NCBI RefSeq assembly: GCF_965215815.1
Contig: NZ_CBDCEO010000013.1
Coordinates: forward strand, 992,001 to 1,056,000
From: Poriferisodalis sp965215815
GTDB lineage: Bacteria > Actinomycetota > Acidimicrobiia > Acidimicrobiales > Poriferisodalaceae
DNA: 64,000 nt
Direction: 5' to 3'
The notes beneath the pieces are model-generated. The model was not told the origin of the DNA, ran no database searches, and worked only from the letters and a program-made list of their open reading frames with translations. This document shows, piece by piece, positions 1-8,755 of this stretch (the first letter of the stretch is position 1; the number at the start of each line of letters is the position of its first letter). The translations under genes were made by a program, and so were the position numbers.

Positions 1-124
1 TCAGCTCGACGCACATGAGCATGATCAGCGGGTTGCGTCGCACCAGCAGCCCGGTGCCCCCGATGATGAAGAGCATCGCGCCGAGAACCAAGTACCAGCC
101 GGTCGTTACCTCGAGGCCGCTCAT
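1..124 (-). CDS. nuoK: NADH-quinone oxidoreductase subunit K, N-terminal part (runs off window)
   Basis: Membrane subunit of proton-pumping complex I. Only about 41 N-terminal residues are present; the gene continues past base 1. The visible part is a hydrophobic helix followed by the family-typical stretch RRNPLIMLMCVEL. The ATG at 124-122 overlaps the nuoJ stop as ATGA, so it is translationally coupled to nuoJ. It is the last gene of the nuoA-K order that lies in the window. Confidence 0.9.
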   Translation of the reverse strand, partial: MSGLEVTTGWYLVLGAMLFIIGGTGLLVRRNPLIMLMCVEL

Positions 125-729
125 CGACGAGCCTCCTGCGACGTCTCGGCGCTCTCGAAGTTCGCCATGGCGCCATACGAGCTGCGCCGAGCCAAGATCA
201 CCGTGCCGATGACCGCCACGATGAGCAGCAGCGACGTCAGCTCGAACGCGTACACGTAATCGGAGAACAGTGATCGGGCAATGTCGCCGACGTCTGCGGC
301 GTAGCTCGTGGCGGCAGGCTCAACCTCGTTGCCGAGAACGCCCGCTTCCTCGAGTTCGTAGGAATGAGCACCCATGAACAGCCGGTCGACCGCTGCCACC
401 AGCCAGACCAATACCGCTGAGCCACCGATGCCGAACGCGGCAGCAGTCCAGCGTTGGGCAGGCAGTGCCCCCAACGACAGCCCGGCGGCCCTGTCGACGC
501 CGAGCAGCATGATGACGAAGAGGAACAGGACCACGATGGCGCCCGCGTAGACGATGACCTGCACTGCGGCAATGAAGTGCGCCTGCTGGGCGACGAACAG
601 CACCGCGATGCCGAACAGCGTCATCACCAGCATGAGCGCCGCATGCACCGGATTGCGCGAGAGCACCACGCCGATCGCACCGATGAGGCACGCGGCGCCA
701 GCCACCGCGAACACGACCACTTCAGCCAT
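121..729 (-). CDS. nuoJ: NADH-quinone oxidoreductase subunit J
   Basis: Integral membrane subunit of complex I. The 202-residue protein has about five hydrophobic helices. Family-like stretches are SRNPVHAALMLV and QVIVYAGAIVVLFLFVIMLLG, the latter being the conserved helix 3 region of NuoJ. The C-terminal tail after the last helix (ARRSSYG onward) is soluble. Its ATG overlaps the nuoI stop as ATGA and its stop overlaps nuoK, so all three are coupled. Confidence 0.93.
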   Translation of the reverse strand: MAEVVVFAVAGAACLIGAIGVVLSRNPVHAALMLVMTLFGIAVLFVAQQAHFIAAVQVIVYAGAIVVLFLFVIMLLGVDRAAGLSLGALPAQRWTAAAFGIGGSAVLVWLVAAVDRLFMGAHSYELEEAGVLGNEVEPAATSYAADVGDIARSLFSDYVYAFELTSLLLIVAVIGTVILARRSSYGAMANFESAETSQEARR

Positions 730-1472
730 CAGTGGTGACTCCCCGCTGCACGGGTCTGACTGGGCCCGTCGGTGTCGGAGGGCCCGTCGGTGTCGGAGGG
801 CCCGTCGTCTTCGGAGGGCCCGTCGGTGTCGGAGGGCCCGTCGTCTTCGGAGGGTTCGCTGTCAGGATCGATCGAGTCGTCGTACTCGGCGTGCTGGCCC
901 TGTTCGGGAGCCCTCACGCCGTACCCCAGCTCACCGCTCCACCCGACGCGCCCCTCGTAATCTGGCTGGCCCGAGGGCGAGGTGGCCCGCATCCAGCCAG
1001 AGGTGTGCTCGTCGTCGCCTTCGTGCCACAGTTCCCACGGCTGGCGCCGGGGGCGACCGTCATCATCGGTGAGCAATTCGTCTCTCGTGTAGATGGCGTC
1101 GCGGCGCGTCGGAAAGCTGAACTCGAAGACCTTCGTCTCGGTGATGGCCTCGGTCGGGCAGGCTTCCACGCACAGGTCGCAGTGAATGCAGCGCAGGTAG
1201 TTGATCTCGTAGACGTAGCCGTAGCGCTCCCCCGGAGACACCGGGTCATCGGGTGGGTTGTCGGCGCCGCGGACGTAGATGCACCGGGCAGGGCACACAC
1301 CGGCGCACAGCTCGCACCCGATGCACTTCTCCATGCCGTCCGGATAGCGGTTGAGCACGTGCCGCCCGTGGAAGCGAGGCGGCTTCGGTCGCTTCTCGTG
1401 CGGGTATTCGGTGGTGACCCGCTCACCGAAGAGCTTGCCGAACGTGACGATGAAACCGTCGAGGTAGCCCAT
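729..1472 (-). CDS. nuoI: NADH-quinone oxidoreductase subunit I (two [4Fe-4S] ferredoxin domain) with repeat tail
   Basis: Peripheral-arm subunit that passes electrons through two [4Fe-4S] clusters towards quinone. Both cluster motifs are visible: CIGCELCAGVCPARC (about residues 51-65) and CIHCDLCVEACPTEA (about 93-107). The catalytic part ends near residue 190. It is followed by an acidic, low-complexity tail built of DGPS(D/E)(T/D) hexapeptides, which ordinary NuoI proteins lack. ATGA overlap with nuoJ downstream; close to nuoH upstream. Confidence 0.95.
   Translation of the reverse strand: MGYLDGFIVTFGKLFGERVTTEYPHEKRPKPPRFHGRHVLNRYPDGMEKCIGCELCAGVCPARCIYVRGADNPPDDPVSPGERYGYVYEINYLRCIHCDLCVEACPTEAITETKVFEFSFPTRRDAIYTRDELLTDDDGRPRRQPWELWHEGDDEHTSGWMRATSPSGQPDYEGRVGWSGELGYGVRAPEQGQHAEYDDSIDPDSEPSEDDGPSDTDGPSEDDGPSDTDGPSDTDGPSQTRAAGSHH
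763..852 (-). repeat. 18-bp tandem repeat, five units, in nuoI 3' end
   Basis: Five consecutive 18-bp units begin at 763, 781, 799, 817 and 835 and alternate between two variants, gtgtcggag and tcttcggag endings. They keep frame and encode the DGPSDT/DGPSED hexapeptides of the NuoI tail. The two-variant pattern suggests slippage or unequal crossover after the variants arose. Confidence 0.95.
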
Positions 1473-2764
1473 CAGCCTCCCCCTCCCGTGTTGGTTGGCG
1501 CGCCGTCCTGCGGCGCCAAGCCGACGTCGGCGTCGGCGTCGACGTCGGCGTCGAAAGGCTCATCGACGTCGCCGACTCTGCGCTTGGCGGCCCGCAGTGC
1601 CGCCGACAGCAGTGCCCACCCGATCGCGAATCCGATCGCACCCGCGATCAATGTCCAGACCTGATTCCAGCCCTCAACGCTCGCCAGCTCTCGCAGACCC
1701 AGGAACATCAGCCAGAAGAGCATCACGGGGATGAGCACTTTCCAGCCCAGCGACATCAATTGGTCGTAACGCAGCCTCGGCAGCGTGGCTCGGAACCAGA
1801 CGAACATGAACAGGAACGCCAGCACCTTGACCAAGAACCACACTGTCGGCCATAGCCAGGTCCAGCCGAAGAAGACGGGTCCGGCCGGTCCGCCGAAGAA
1901 CAGCGTCACCATGATCGCCGACATCGTGATGACGTTCATGAACTCGGCAAGGAAGAACAGGGCGAATCGGATCGACGAGTATTCGGTGTGGAAACCGCCG
2001 ACGAGTTCCTGCTCGGCTTCGACCATGTCAAATGGCGGGCGGTTCAGCTCTGCAGTTGCAGCAATCAGGAACACGACGAACGGCACGATGCCGCTGGAGA
2101 TCACGAACCAGGTGTTCACACCACCGGCTTGTTTCGCCACGATTCCCTGGGTGGAGAGCGTCCCCGCTCCGATCACCACGGCCACCACCGCCATACCCAG
2201 CGCCGCCTCATAGGAGATGGCTTGCGCCGACGCGCGAACTGAGCCGATGAGCGGGTACTTCGATCCCGACGACCAGCCCGCCAGCATCACGCCATAGACG
2301 GCGACCGAGGACATCGCAAGCAACAGCAGGATGCCGATCGGCGGGTCAGCCACCTGCAGGATGGTCTCCTTGCCGAACAGCGTGACCGTGCCGGTGCGGA
2401 CCTCACTTGCTGAAGATCCAGTGTCGATGAACACGCCGCCGACGGGCACGATCGCGAACGCCACAAACGCGGTGACCGCCGAGATGTAAGGGGCCAGACG
2501 GAAGACGAGCGGGTCTGCGTTGGCGGGGCGGAGGTCTTCCTTGAAGAAGAACTTGACACCGTCGGCGAAGGCCTGCAGCAGACCCCACGGTCCGGCCACG
2601 TTGGGACCGATGCGGTGCTGCATGTCCGAGATCAGCTTGCGCTCGAACCAGATCATGAACATGGTGGCGACCAGCAGGGCGCCGAAGGCCACCAGGACCT
2701 TGACGCCCATGACGGCGATGTCGCCCCAGTCGACCCCATCGGCAAAGAGCGGGTCGCCAGTCAT
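1472..2764 (-). CDS. nuoH: NADH-quinone oxidoreductase subunit H
   Basis: Membrane subunit at the quinone-binding junction of complex I. The 430-residue polytopic protein carries hallmarks of the family: FERKLISDMQHRIGPN near the N-terminus, ELNRPPFDMVEAEQELVGGF in the central loop with its acidic residues, and RATLPRLRYDQLMSLGWK. The C-terminus ends in an acidic extension (DVDADADV), again beyond the usual family end. Its ATG overlaps the nuoG stop as ATGA. Confidence 0.96.
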   Translation of the reverse strand: MTGDPLFADGVDWGDIAVMGVKVLVAFGALLVATMFMIWFERKLISDMQHRIGPNVAGPWGLLQAFADGVKFFFKEDLRPANADPLVFRLAPYISAVTAFVAFAIVPVGGVFIDTGSSASEVRTGTVTLFGKETILQVADPPIGILLLLAMSSVAVYGVMLAGWSSGSKYPLIGSVRASAQAISYEAALGMAVVAVVIGAGTLSTQGIVAKQAGGVNTWFVISSGIVPFVVFLIAATAELNRPPFDMVEAEQELVGGFHTEYSSIRFALFFLAEFMNVITMSAIMVTLFFGGPAGPVFFGWTWLWPTVWFLVKVLAFLFMFVWFRATLPRLRYDQLMSLGWKVLIPVMLFWLMFLGLRELASVEGWNQVWTLIAGAIGFAIGWALLSAALRAAKRRVGDVDEPFDADVDADADVGLAPQDGAPTNTGGGG

Positions 2765-5256
2765 CGCAACGCCCCACCGCCGGCTCGGGTCTCGACCCGC
2801 ACGTCGGTGACCGGAGCAGTCGCGTCGATCAGAGCGCCCACGTCGATATCAGATGAGGGGAACGCCAGCACGACGTTTCCACGGGCGACACCGCCATCAG
2901 CCACGATCGGCAACCGCAGCGCACCGCGCTCAGAGTGAACCTCGACCTCAGTTCCCGAGTCGACGCCGACACGCTCCAAGTCGACCGGGTGCACGCGCAG
3001 GACCGTTTCGGCTTGCAGCGACACCAACGCCGGCGTCTGATTGACAGCCACCCCACCGTCGTAAAGCTTGCGGCCGCACACCAACCGGAGGCCATATGCG
3101 TCTCGAGGTGGTGCAGCGTGTTCAGCCGGGAACTCAGGCTCGAAAGCCGCTCCCGAAGCAACCACGCCGTCAGCCCCAAACTCAGCCCCGATCGCTCCAG
3201 CGTGCGTAGCGCACAAGGCGGCAATCTCGGCGGTGATTTCCTCTGTGGACTCAAAGCCCAGGTCCCCCCCGCAGAGCACCGCCAGCTCGGCGGCGATCAT
3301 CCAGTCGGGACGGGCCGAGCCGGGCGCAGTCACCAACTCGCCCACGGCCGAGATGCGTCCCTCCAGGTTGGTCGTAGTGCCTGACTTCTCACCGAACACA
3401 GCGGCAGGCAGAACGATGTCGGCTTCTGCGGTGGACTGGTTCACGAACGAATCCACCGCTACGACCGTGCCCGCGCCGGCCACGCCGAGGCGCGCCAGCA
3501 TGCTGTCGGGGAAATCGGTCAGGGGATCCGCGCCGATCAGGAAGAGCACGTCGATCTCCCCGGAAGCGGCCGCCGCGAGGATCCCCGCTGCGTCGTGCCC
3601 TCGTTCGGTCGGCAGTTCGCCCCACGCCGCCGCCAAGGTCGGCGACGGGCTGGCGCTCAGCGTGCGTCCGGGAAGGAGGCCCGGCGCAAGGCCCATGTCG
3701 AGCGCGCCGCGGACATTCCCGCGGCGTGCGGCAACGAGGAAGCGCGCATGGGGGACACGAGCACTGATGACCGAAGCCGCCTCGGCCGTTGCCTCGGCCG
3801 ACTCTGCGACCGACGAGCGGCCCAGCACCACCACCACCGATCCAGACGCCAGCTCGGCAGCCAACGGATCGTCGCCGCCGAGCAAGTCCCGCAGCACCGA
3901 TGCGGTCTCGCCGCCGCGGCACTGCTCGCTCCGGGCTGCGTTGCGGGTCAGGCCGGTTTCGGTCGGAGAAATCTCGACCAGGCGAGTTGTGCCCGCTCGT
4001 GCTGCGCCACGCAACCGCAGGTGCAGCACCGGCAGCTCCTCGCGGAGGTCGCCGCACACCAGCAGTGTGGTGTCAGCGCTGCATGCGTCGTCGATCGTCG
4101 CACCTGGCAGGCCGACGACAAGCTCCGCAGGCAAACCGTCGCCCAGCTGAGCGTCGACGTGATCGGTTCGCAGCACCGTGCGTGCCAGCTTCGACCATGC
4201 GTACGCGTCCTCGTTGGTGCCGCGGGCTCCGCCGAGAACGGCAATCGTTCCGGGTCGGGCGGCGGACACAGCGGCGGACACAGCGCCAAGGGCACTTGCC
4301 CAGTCGGTCGGCTGAAAGCGGCGCAGCGGCTCAGCATCGGCGAGTTCGGAAGTGCCGGCAGCCGATGGCGCACGGGCAGCCAGCGGCGTCGTCACCCGAT
4401 CGGGGCTTGCGACCGAGCCATAGCCGAACCTGCCCTTGTCGCACAGCCAGCCATGGTTCACCGGGTCGATATCGACTCCCAGATAGCGCACCAGTTCATT
4501 TCGCGACGACTGGATTGCAATCCGGCAACCGACGGCGCACGTCGTGCAGGTGGACTCGGTTTGGACCAGATCCCAGGGCCGCGCCTTGAAGCGGTACGGC
4601 GCTGCGGTGAGCGCTCCGACGGGACAAATCTGCACCGTGTTGCCTGAGAAGTACGACGAGAAGGGCTCGCCGGGGAACGTGAGCACCTGGGTCTCGTTGC
4701 CACGCTCGGTGAAATCGATGAGCGGGTCGCCTGCCACCTCGTTTGCGAAGCGGGTGCAGCGGTCGCACAGGATGCAGCGCTCCCGGTCAAGGTGCACCAA
4801 GTCCGAGATTGGGATCGGCTTTTCGAAGTGCCGCTTTTCCTCGACGAAGCGGGACTCGCCCGGGCCGTAGGCCATGGTCTGGTCCTGCAACGGGCATTCG
4901 CCGCCCTTGTCGCAAACCGGGCAGTCCAGAGGGTGGTTGATGAGCAGCAGCTCCAGCACACCTTCCTGTGCCCGCCGCGTGCGCTCGCTAGTGGTGTCGA
5001 CCACCATCTGCGGCGAGACCGAGACCACGCAGGAGGGCTGCAGCTGGGGCCCACGACCGGTGTCGATCTCGACGAGGCACATGCGGCACATGCCCACCGG
5101 GCTCATCCGCTCGTGGTAGCAGAACCGCGGGATGTACACCCCAGCGCGGTCCGCAGCCGCAATGACGAGTTCGCCCGGCCGCGCATCGACTGCGACGCCG
5201 TTGATCGTCACCTCGACCGTGCTCGGTGCCGTTTCGGCAGCCGTGGCGTCAGACAC
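2761..5256 (-). CDS. nuoG: NADH-quinone oxidoreductase subunit G
   Basis: Large peripheral subunit of complex I, 831 residues. The N-terminal [2Fe-2S] domain has CYHERMSPVGMCRMC. The His-Cys3 cluster motif HPLDCPVCDKGGEC follows, then CILCDRC with a later CPVGAL, and CTTCAVGC at the start of the molybdopterin-oxidoreductase-like domain, which is degenerate as usual in NuoG. The chosen start is GTG at 5256 because a GGAGG lies 9 bases upstream and homology begins here; an open frame continues to 5373, but that part reads the nuoF 3' repeat in another frame. Overlaps nuoF by 8 bases. Confidence 0.95.
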   Translation of the reverse strand: MSDATAAETAPSTVEVTINGVAVDARPGELVIAAADRAGVYIPRFCYHERMSPVGMCRMCLVEIDTGRGPQLQPSCVVSVSPQMVVDTTSERTRRAQEGVLELLLINHPLDCPVCDKGGECPLQDQTMAYGPGESRFVEEKRHFEKPIPISDLVHLDRERCILCDRCTRFANEVAGDPLIDFTERGNETQVLTFPGEPFSSYFSGNTVQICPVGALTAAPYRFKARPWDLVQTESTCTTCAVGCRIAIQSSRNELVRYLGVDIDPVNHGWLCDKGRFGYGSVASPDRVTTPLAARAPSAAGTSELADAEPLRRFQPTDWASALGAVSAAVSAARPGTIAVLGGARGTNEDAYAWSKLARTVLRTDHVDAQLGDGLPAELVVGLPGATIDDACSADTTLLVCGDLREELPVLHLRLRGAARAGTTRLVEISPTETGLTRNAARSEQCRGGETASVLRDLLGGDDPLAAELASGSVVVVLGRSSVAESAEATAEAASVISARVPHARFLVAARRGNVRGALDMGLAPGLLPGRTLSASPSPTLAAAWGELPTERGHDAAGILAAAASGEIDVLFLIGADPLTDFPDSMLARLGVAGAGTVVAVDSFVNQSTAEADIVLPAAVFGEKSGTTTNLEGRISAVGELVTAPGSARPDWMIAAELAVLCGGDLGFESTEEITAEIAALCATHAGAIGAEFGADGVVASGAAFEPEFPAEHAAPPRDAYGLRLVCGRKLYDGGVAVNQTPALVSLQAETVLRVHPVDLERVGVDSGTEVEVHSERGALRLPIVADGGVARGNVVLAFPSSDIDVGALIDATAPVTDVRVETRAGGGALR

Positions 5257-6745
5257 GGATGGCCACCTCCGAGACTGAGCTTGATTGCGGGCTGCCCGGC
5301 AGCCCGGTGCTTGATTGCGGGCTGCCCGGCAGCCCGGTGCTTGATTGCGGGCTGCCCGGCAACTCAGCGTCAAAGTGGGCGTTCGGCGCTACCCGGGCCT
5401 CGAATTCCTCCGGGAAAAGCGTCATGGCCGAGTGCACCGGCGCGAATGCCGACGGGCCCACGAAACAGATCGTCGTCATCTGGTACGGGAACGGCTTCGG
5501 TTCGAGGCCGCGTTCGGGCACCGCAGCGTGCGGGAAGTCGCCCGGGCAGATCGAGGCCCCGACCTCGAACAGCAGGTCGAGATCGCGCCGCGTGCCGGTG
5601 CCGTCGCAGACTCGCCGCAGCACCCGCTCCAACCACGTCGCCCCTTCCCTGCATGGCACGCACTTGCCGCACGACTCATGGGCATAGAACTTCGTCAGGG
5701 TGAGCGCCGCTGCACAGATGTCGGTGGTGTCATCCATCACCATCACCGCTCCCGAACCCAGCATCGATCCCTGCGGACCCACTTCGGACGCCTCGAACGG
5801 CAAGTCCAGCTGGGCGGGTGTGAACCACGGCGCGGAACCGCCGCCGGGCACAAAGGCCTTCAGTTCCCTGCCCGGACGCAGACCACCGCAGTAATCGGGG
5901 CCATAGATCAGGTCGCGGAACGTAGTGGAGCCGTTAGTGATCTCGTAGACGCCGGGGCGCTGGACGTGTCCGCTCACGGCCACCATCCGTGTGCCGGGCG
6001 AGGTGGGGGTGCCGATGGCGGTGAAAGCCGCCGCTCCATTGCGCAGGATCCACGGCAGGTTCGCGAGGGTTTCGACGTTGTTGACGATGGTGGGTTGGCC
6101 GTACAGCCCGATCGCGGCCGGGAAGTACGGGGGCTTGAGCCGCGGCATGCCCCGTTTGCCTTCGAGGCTCTCGATGAGGGCTGTTTCTTCGCCCACGACG
6201 TACGCGCCGGCACCGGAGTGCAGCACGATGTCCACCGAGAAATCGGTGCCGCAGATGTTGCGGCCCACCCAGCCGGCGTCGTACGCCTCGTTGAGGGCCT
6301 GCGCGACACGTTCTTGCGCCAGCACCATCTCGCCGCGGATGTACAGGAAGCACTGCGACAGCCCCACCGCGTAGCAGGCAATCAAGCAACCTTCGATGAG
6401 CTGGTGCGGATCGAGCTCCATAAGCAGGCGATCCTTGTAGGTGCCTGGCTCGGACTCGTCGCCGTTCACGACGAGGTAGCGGGGCCACACGCCTGGCGGG
6501 CAAAAGCCCCACTTCACACCTGCAGGGAAGCCAGCACCGCCACGCCCCAGCAGGGTCGCGTCGCGCACCTCGCCGTGAACATCGGCCGGCGCGCGCTCCA
6601 GCGCGGCACGCAAACCCTCGTAGCCGCGCGTGGCCAGGTAGCGCTCGAGCGTGTAGCTGTCGGGATGGTCGAAGCGCTCGGTGACGATGCGCGGCGCGTC
6701 GTTCGCCACGAATCCGGGTGCATGAGGAATCGTGTAGGACGCCAT
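5249..6745 (-). CDS. nuoF: NADH-quinone oxidoreductase subunit F with repeat tail
   Basis: NADH-binding, FMN-containing subunit of complex I; 498 residues from the ATG at 6745. Visible motifs are GRGGAGFPAGVKWGF (NADH/FMN), NGDESEPGTYKDR, and the [4Fe-4S] ligands ESCGKCVPCREG with the later CPGDFP. The start shares one base with the nuoE stop (TGATG), so an in-frame upstream extension to 6796 is rejected. After the normal end the protein has a tail of LPGSPQSSTG decapeptides encoded by a 30-bp tandem repeat. Confidence 0.95.
   Translation of the reverse strand: MASYTIPHAPGFVANDAPRIVTERFDHPDSYTLERYLATRGYEGLRAALERAPADVHGEVRDATLLGRGGAGFPAGVKWGFCPPGVWPRYLVVNGDESEPGTYKDRLLMELDPHQLIEGCLIACYAVGLSQCFLYIRGEMVLAQERVAQALNEAYDAGWVGRNICGTDFSVDIVLHSGAGAYVVGEETALIESLEGKRGMPRLKPPYFPAAIGLYGQPTIVNNVETLANLPWILRNGAAAFTAIGTPTSPGTRMVAVSGHVQRPGVYEITNGSTTFRDLIYGPDYCGGLRPGRELKAFVPGGGSAPWFTPAQLDLPFEASEVGPQGSMLGSGAVMVMDDTTDICAAALTLTKFYAHESCGKCVPCREGATWLERVLRRVCDGTGTRRDLDLLFEVGASICPGDFPHAAVPERGLEPKPFPYQMTTICFVGPSAFAPVHSAMTLFPEEFEARVAPNAHFDAELPGSPQSSTGLPGSPQSSTGLPGSPQSSSVSEVAIRV
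5281..5360. repeat. 30-bp tandem repeat at nuoF/nuoG junction
   Basis: Two complete 30-bp units at 5281-5310 and 5311-5340 are identical, and a third unit matches for its first 20 bases (5341-5360). On the minus strand the repeat is read as the 10-residue unit LPGSPQSSTG in the NuoF tail. It lies about 25 bases upstream of the nuoG start, so it also forms part of the mRNA just before the nuoG ribosome-binding site. Confidence 0.96.
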
Positions 6746-7383
6746 CAGCCCGCTCCCCCGCCGGACGCTCCGTTTGCTGCTGAGAGCGTCAGCCATACGG
6801 GTGCTTCGTGGACTTGGTCGGGCGGCACGGCCCCGACCGCTCGCTCGGCCGGGATGCGCTGCCGAATGCGTGCGGTGATGCCGTGCGGTGGGATCTCGTC
6901 ATCGAGGGCACCCGCTGCCAAATCGTCGATGAGCTGATCGAACTGCGGGGCGTCGACCCGGTAGCGGTACCGGTAGTTCACCTGCAGGCATGGGGCCTCG
7001 GTGCAGGCGGCCTGGCATTCCGCAGAGGCCAGCGTGAACATGCCGTCGGGAGTGGTGCCGCCGACCCGCACGCCCAAGCGTTCCTGTGCGCGTTCCATGA
7101 GATCGGCGGCACCGGCGAGTGCACACGACATCGTGACGCAGATGTTCACGAGGTACTTGCCGACGGGCTCTCGTTTGAACATCTCGTAGAACGAGCAGGT
7201 GCCGAGCACCTCGGCCGGTGTGGTGTCGACGAGTTCAGCGATCTCGACCATTGCCTCATTGGAGACCCAGCCGGCCTGTGCCTGCGCGACATGCAGGAGC
7301 GGGATCATTGCAGAGCGACGCTTCGGGTAGCGGCCGATGATCTCGCGCGCCAACATGCGATTCTCCTCCGAAAAGAAGTTCAC
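6745..7383 (-). CDS. nuoE: NADH-quinone oxidoreductase subunit E
   Basis: Thioredoxin-fold [2Fe-2S] subunit of the NADH module. The 212-residue protein has cluster ligands in NICVTMSC and AECQAAC, and the helical N-terminal region YPKRRSAMIPLLHVAQ typical of NuoE. GTG at 7383 is chosen because the residues it adds (FFSEENR) resemble the family N-terminus and a GGAGG lies 9 bases upstream; an ATG at 7356 with GGAGGA 7 bases upstream is a credible alternative. The C-terminal ~50 residues are an extension. Confidence 0.93.
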   Translation of the reverse strand: MNFFSEENRMLAREIIGRYPKRRSAMIPLLHVAQAQAGWVSNEAMVEIAELVDTTPAEVLGTCSFYEMFKREPVGKYLVNICVTMSCALAGAADLMERAQERLGVRVGGTTPDGMFTLASAECQAACTEAPCLQVNYRYRYRVDAPQFDQLIDDLAAGALDDEIPPHGITARIRQRIPAERAVGAVPPDQVHEAPVWLTLSAANGASGGGAG

Positions 7384-7441
7384 CTAGCTGTCCCTCCACC
7401 GTCGGACGCTGGGTGAACCACAACGCGGCGGTCGCAAACCC

Positions 7442-8755
7442 TCACCGATCAACCTCCCCCATGATCGGGTCGATTGAGGAGATGATGGCGATGGCGTCGG
7501 CGAGCAGGCCGCCGTACATCAGGTGCGGGAGGCTCTGCAGGTTGACGAACGAAGGGGCCCGGATGTGCACCCGCTGCGGCTTGGGCCCGCCGTCGGACAC
7601 CAGGTAGCAGCCCAGCTCGCCGCGCGGCGACTCAACCGCCACATAGGTCTCTCCTGGCGGCACCTTGAAGCCCTCAGTGAAGATCTTGAAGTGGTGGATC
7701 AGAGCTTCCATGGACTCGTCGATGCGAGCCCGAGGCGGCGGCGTGACCTTGCGGTCCTCGGTGCGGTAGAGACCCTTCGGCATCTTGTCGAGGCACTGCT
7801 CGACGATGCGCATCGACTCGCGGATCTCGTTCAGGCGGATCGAATAGCGGTCGAACGTGTCGCCGTAGGCACCCACAACGACGTCGAACTCGACCTCGTC
7901 GTAGGCCAGGTACGGCATGGTGCGGCGCAGATCCCACGCCTCGCCGGTGCTGCGCAGCAGCGGCCCCGTGGCCGACATGGCGATGGCCTCGTCGGCAGTG
8001 ATGACGCCGACGCCTTGAGTGCGGTCTCGCCAGATCGGCTGGCCAGTCATCAACGTGTCGAACTCCGAGAGCCGTCCGGGCAGCACCGCCAAGATGCGCT
8101 CCACATCGTCTTGCCAGCCATCGGGCAGGTCGGCCGCCACACCGCCAGGGCGGATGTAGTTGTGGTTCATCCGCAAGCCAGTGACGCTCTCGAAGAACCG
8201 AAGGATCTCCTCGCGCTCTTTCCAGCCGTAGAGCATCATCCCGACTGCGCCGAGGTCCATGCCGTTCGTCGCGAGGAACAGCAGGTGCGAGCTCATGCGG
8301 TTCAATTCGCACATGAGCATGCGGATCCAGGTCGCTCGCGGCGGGATCTCCGTTCCCAGCAGGTCCTCGACCGCGAGACAGAACACCAACTCGTTGAACA
8401 GCGGCGAGGCGTAGTCCATGCGGGTGACGTTCGTCGGCCCCTGCAGGTAGGTGAGGTCCTCGGCGGTCTTCTCCATCCCGGTGTGCAGGTAGCCGATGAT
8501 CGGCTTGGACCGCAGCACGGTCTCTCCCTGCAGTTCCATCGCGATGCGCAGCACGCCATGGGTGGACGGATGCTGCGGGCCCATGTTGATGAGCATCGGC
8601 TCGTCGCCACTATGGGCTGCAACAGAGCCCTCGCCAACATCGGCTGTGCCTGCCTGCGCCGATGAAACATCGGCGGCAGCCAGAGCGACGTCCTCGGAGA
8701 TGCGCAGCACTGCATCGGCCGGCCGGCGAATGACGGTCTCCGTCGTGGCGCTCAT
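7442..8755 (-). CDS. nuoD: NADH-quinone oxidoreductase subunit D
   Basis: Quinone-site subunit of the complex I peripheral arm (49-kDa homologue), 437 residues. MGPQHPSTHGVLRI, GYLHTGMEK and the C-terminal SIDPIMGEVDR are family signatures. About 50 Ala-rich residues precede the homologous part, more than in typical NuoD. The ATG overlaps the nuoC stop (ATGA). A gap of about 58 bases separates it from nuoE, the largest inside the operon. Confidence 0.96.
   Translation of the reverse strand: MSATTETVIRRPADAVLRISEDVALAAADVSSAQAGTADVGEGSVAAHSGDEPMLINMGPQHPSTHGVLRIAMELQGETVLRSKPIIGYLHTGMEKTAEDLTYLQGPTNVTRMDYASPLFNELVFCLAVEDLLGTEIPPRATWIRMLMCELNRMSSHLLFLATNGMDLGAVGMMLYGWKEREEILRFFESVTGLRMNHNYIRPGGVAADLPDGWQDDVERILAVLPGRLSEFDTLMTGQPIWRDRTQGVGVITADEAIAMSATGPLLRSTGEAWDLRRTMPYLAYDEVEFDVVVGAYGDTFDRYSIRLNEIRESMRIVEQCLDKMPKGLYRTEDRKVTPPPRARIDESMEALIHHFKIFTEGFKVPPGETYVAVESPRGELGCYLVSDGGPKPQRVHIRAPSFVNLQSLPHLMYGGLLADAIAIISSIDPIMGEVDR

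Noticed and set aside
732..1664. 310-residue plus-strand ORF
   Set aside because: It is antisense to nuoI/nuoH; its sequence is repeat-rich with no domain, while the minus strand has clear cofactor motifs.
5281..5360. Possible CRISPR array
   Set aside because: Units are directly adjacent with no spacers and lie in the nuoF coding frame.
5257..5373. N-terminal extension of NuoG with CRAARNQAPG repeats
   Set aside because: It is the nuoF 30-bp repeat read in another frame; the GTG at 5256 has a good ribosome-binding site and family-like N-terminus.
5345..6937. 530-residue plus-strand ORF opposite nuoF
   Set aside because: GC-rich shadow of nuoF; no recognisable protein features.
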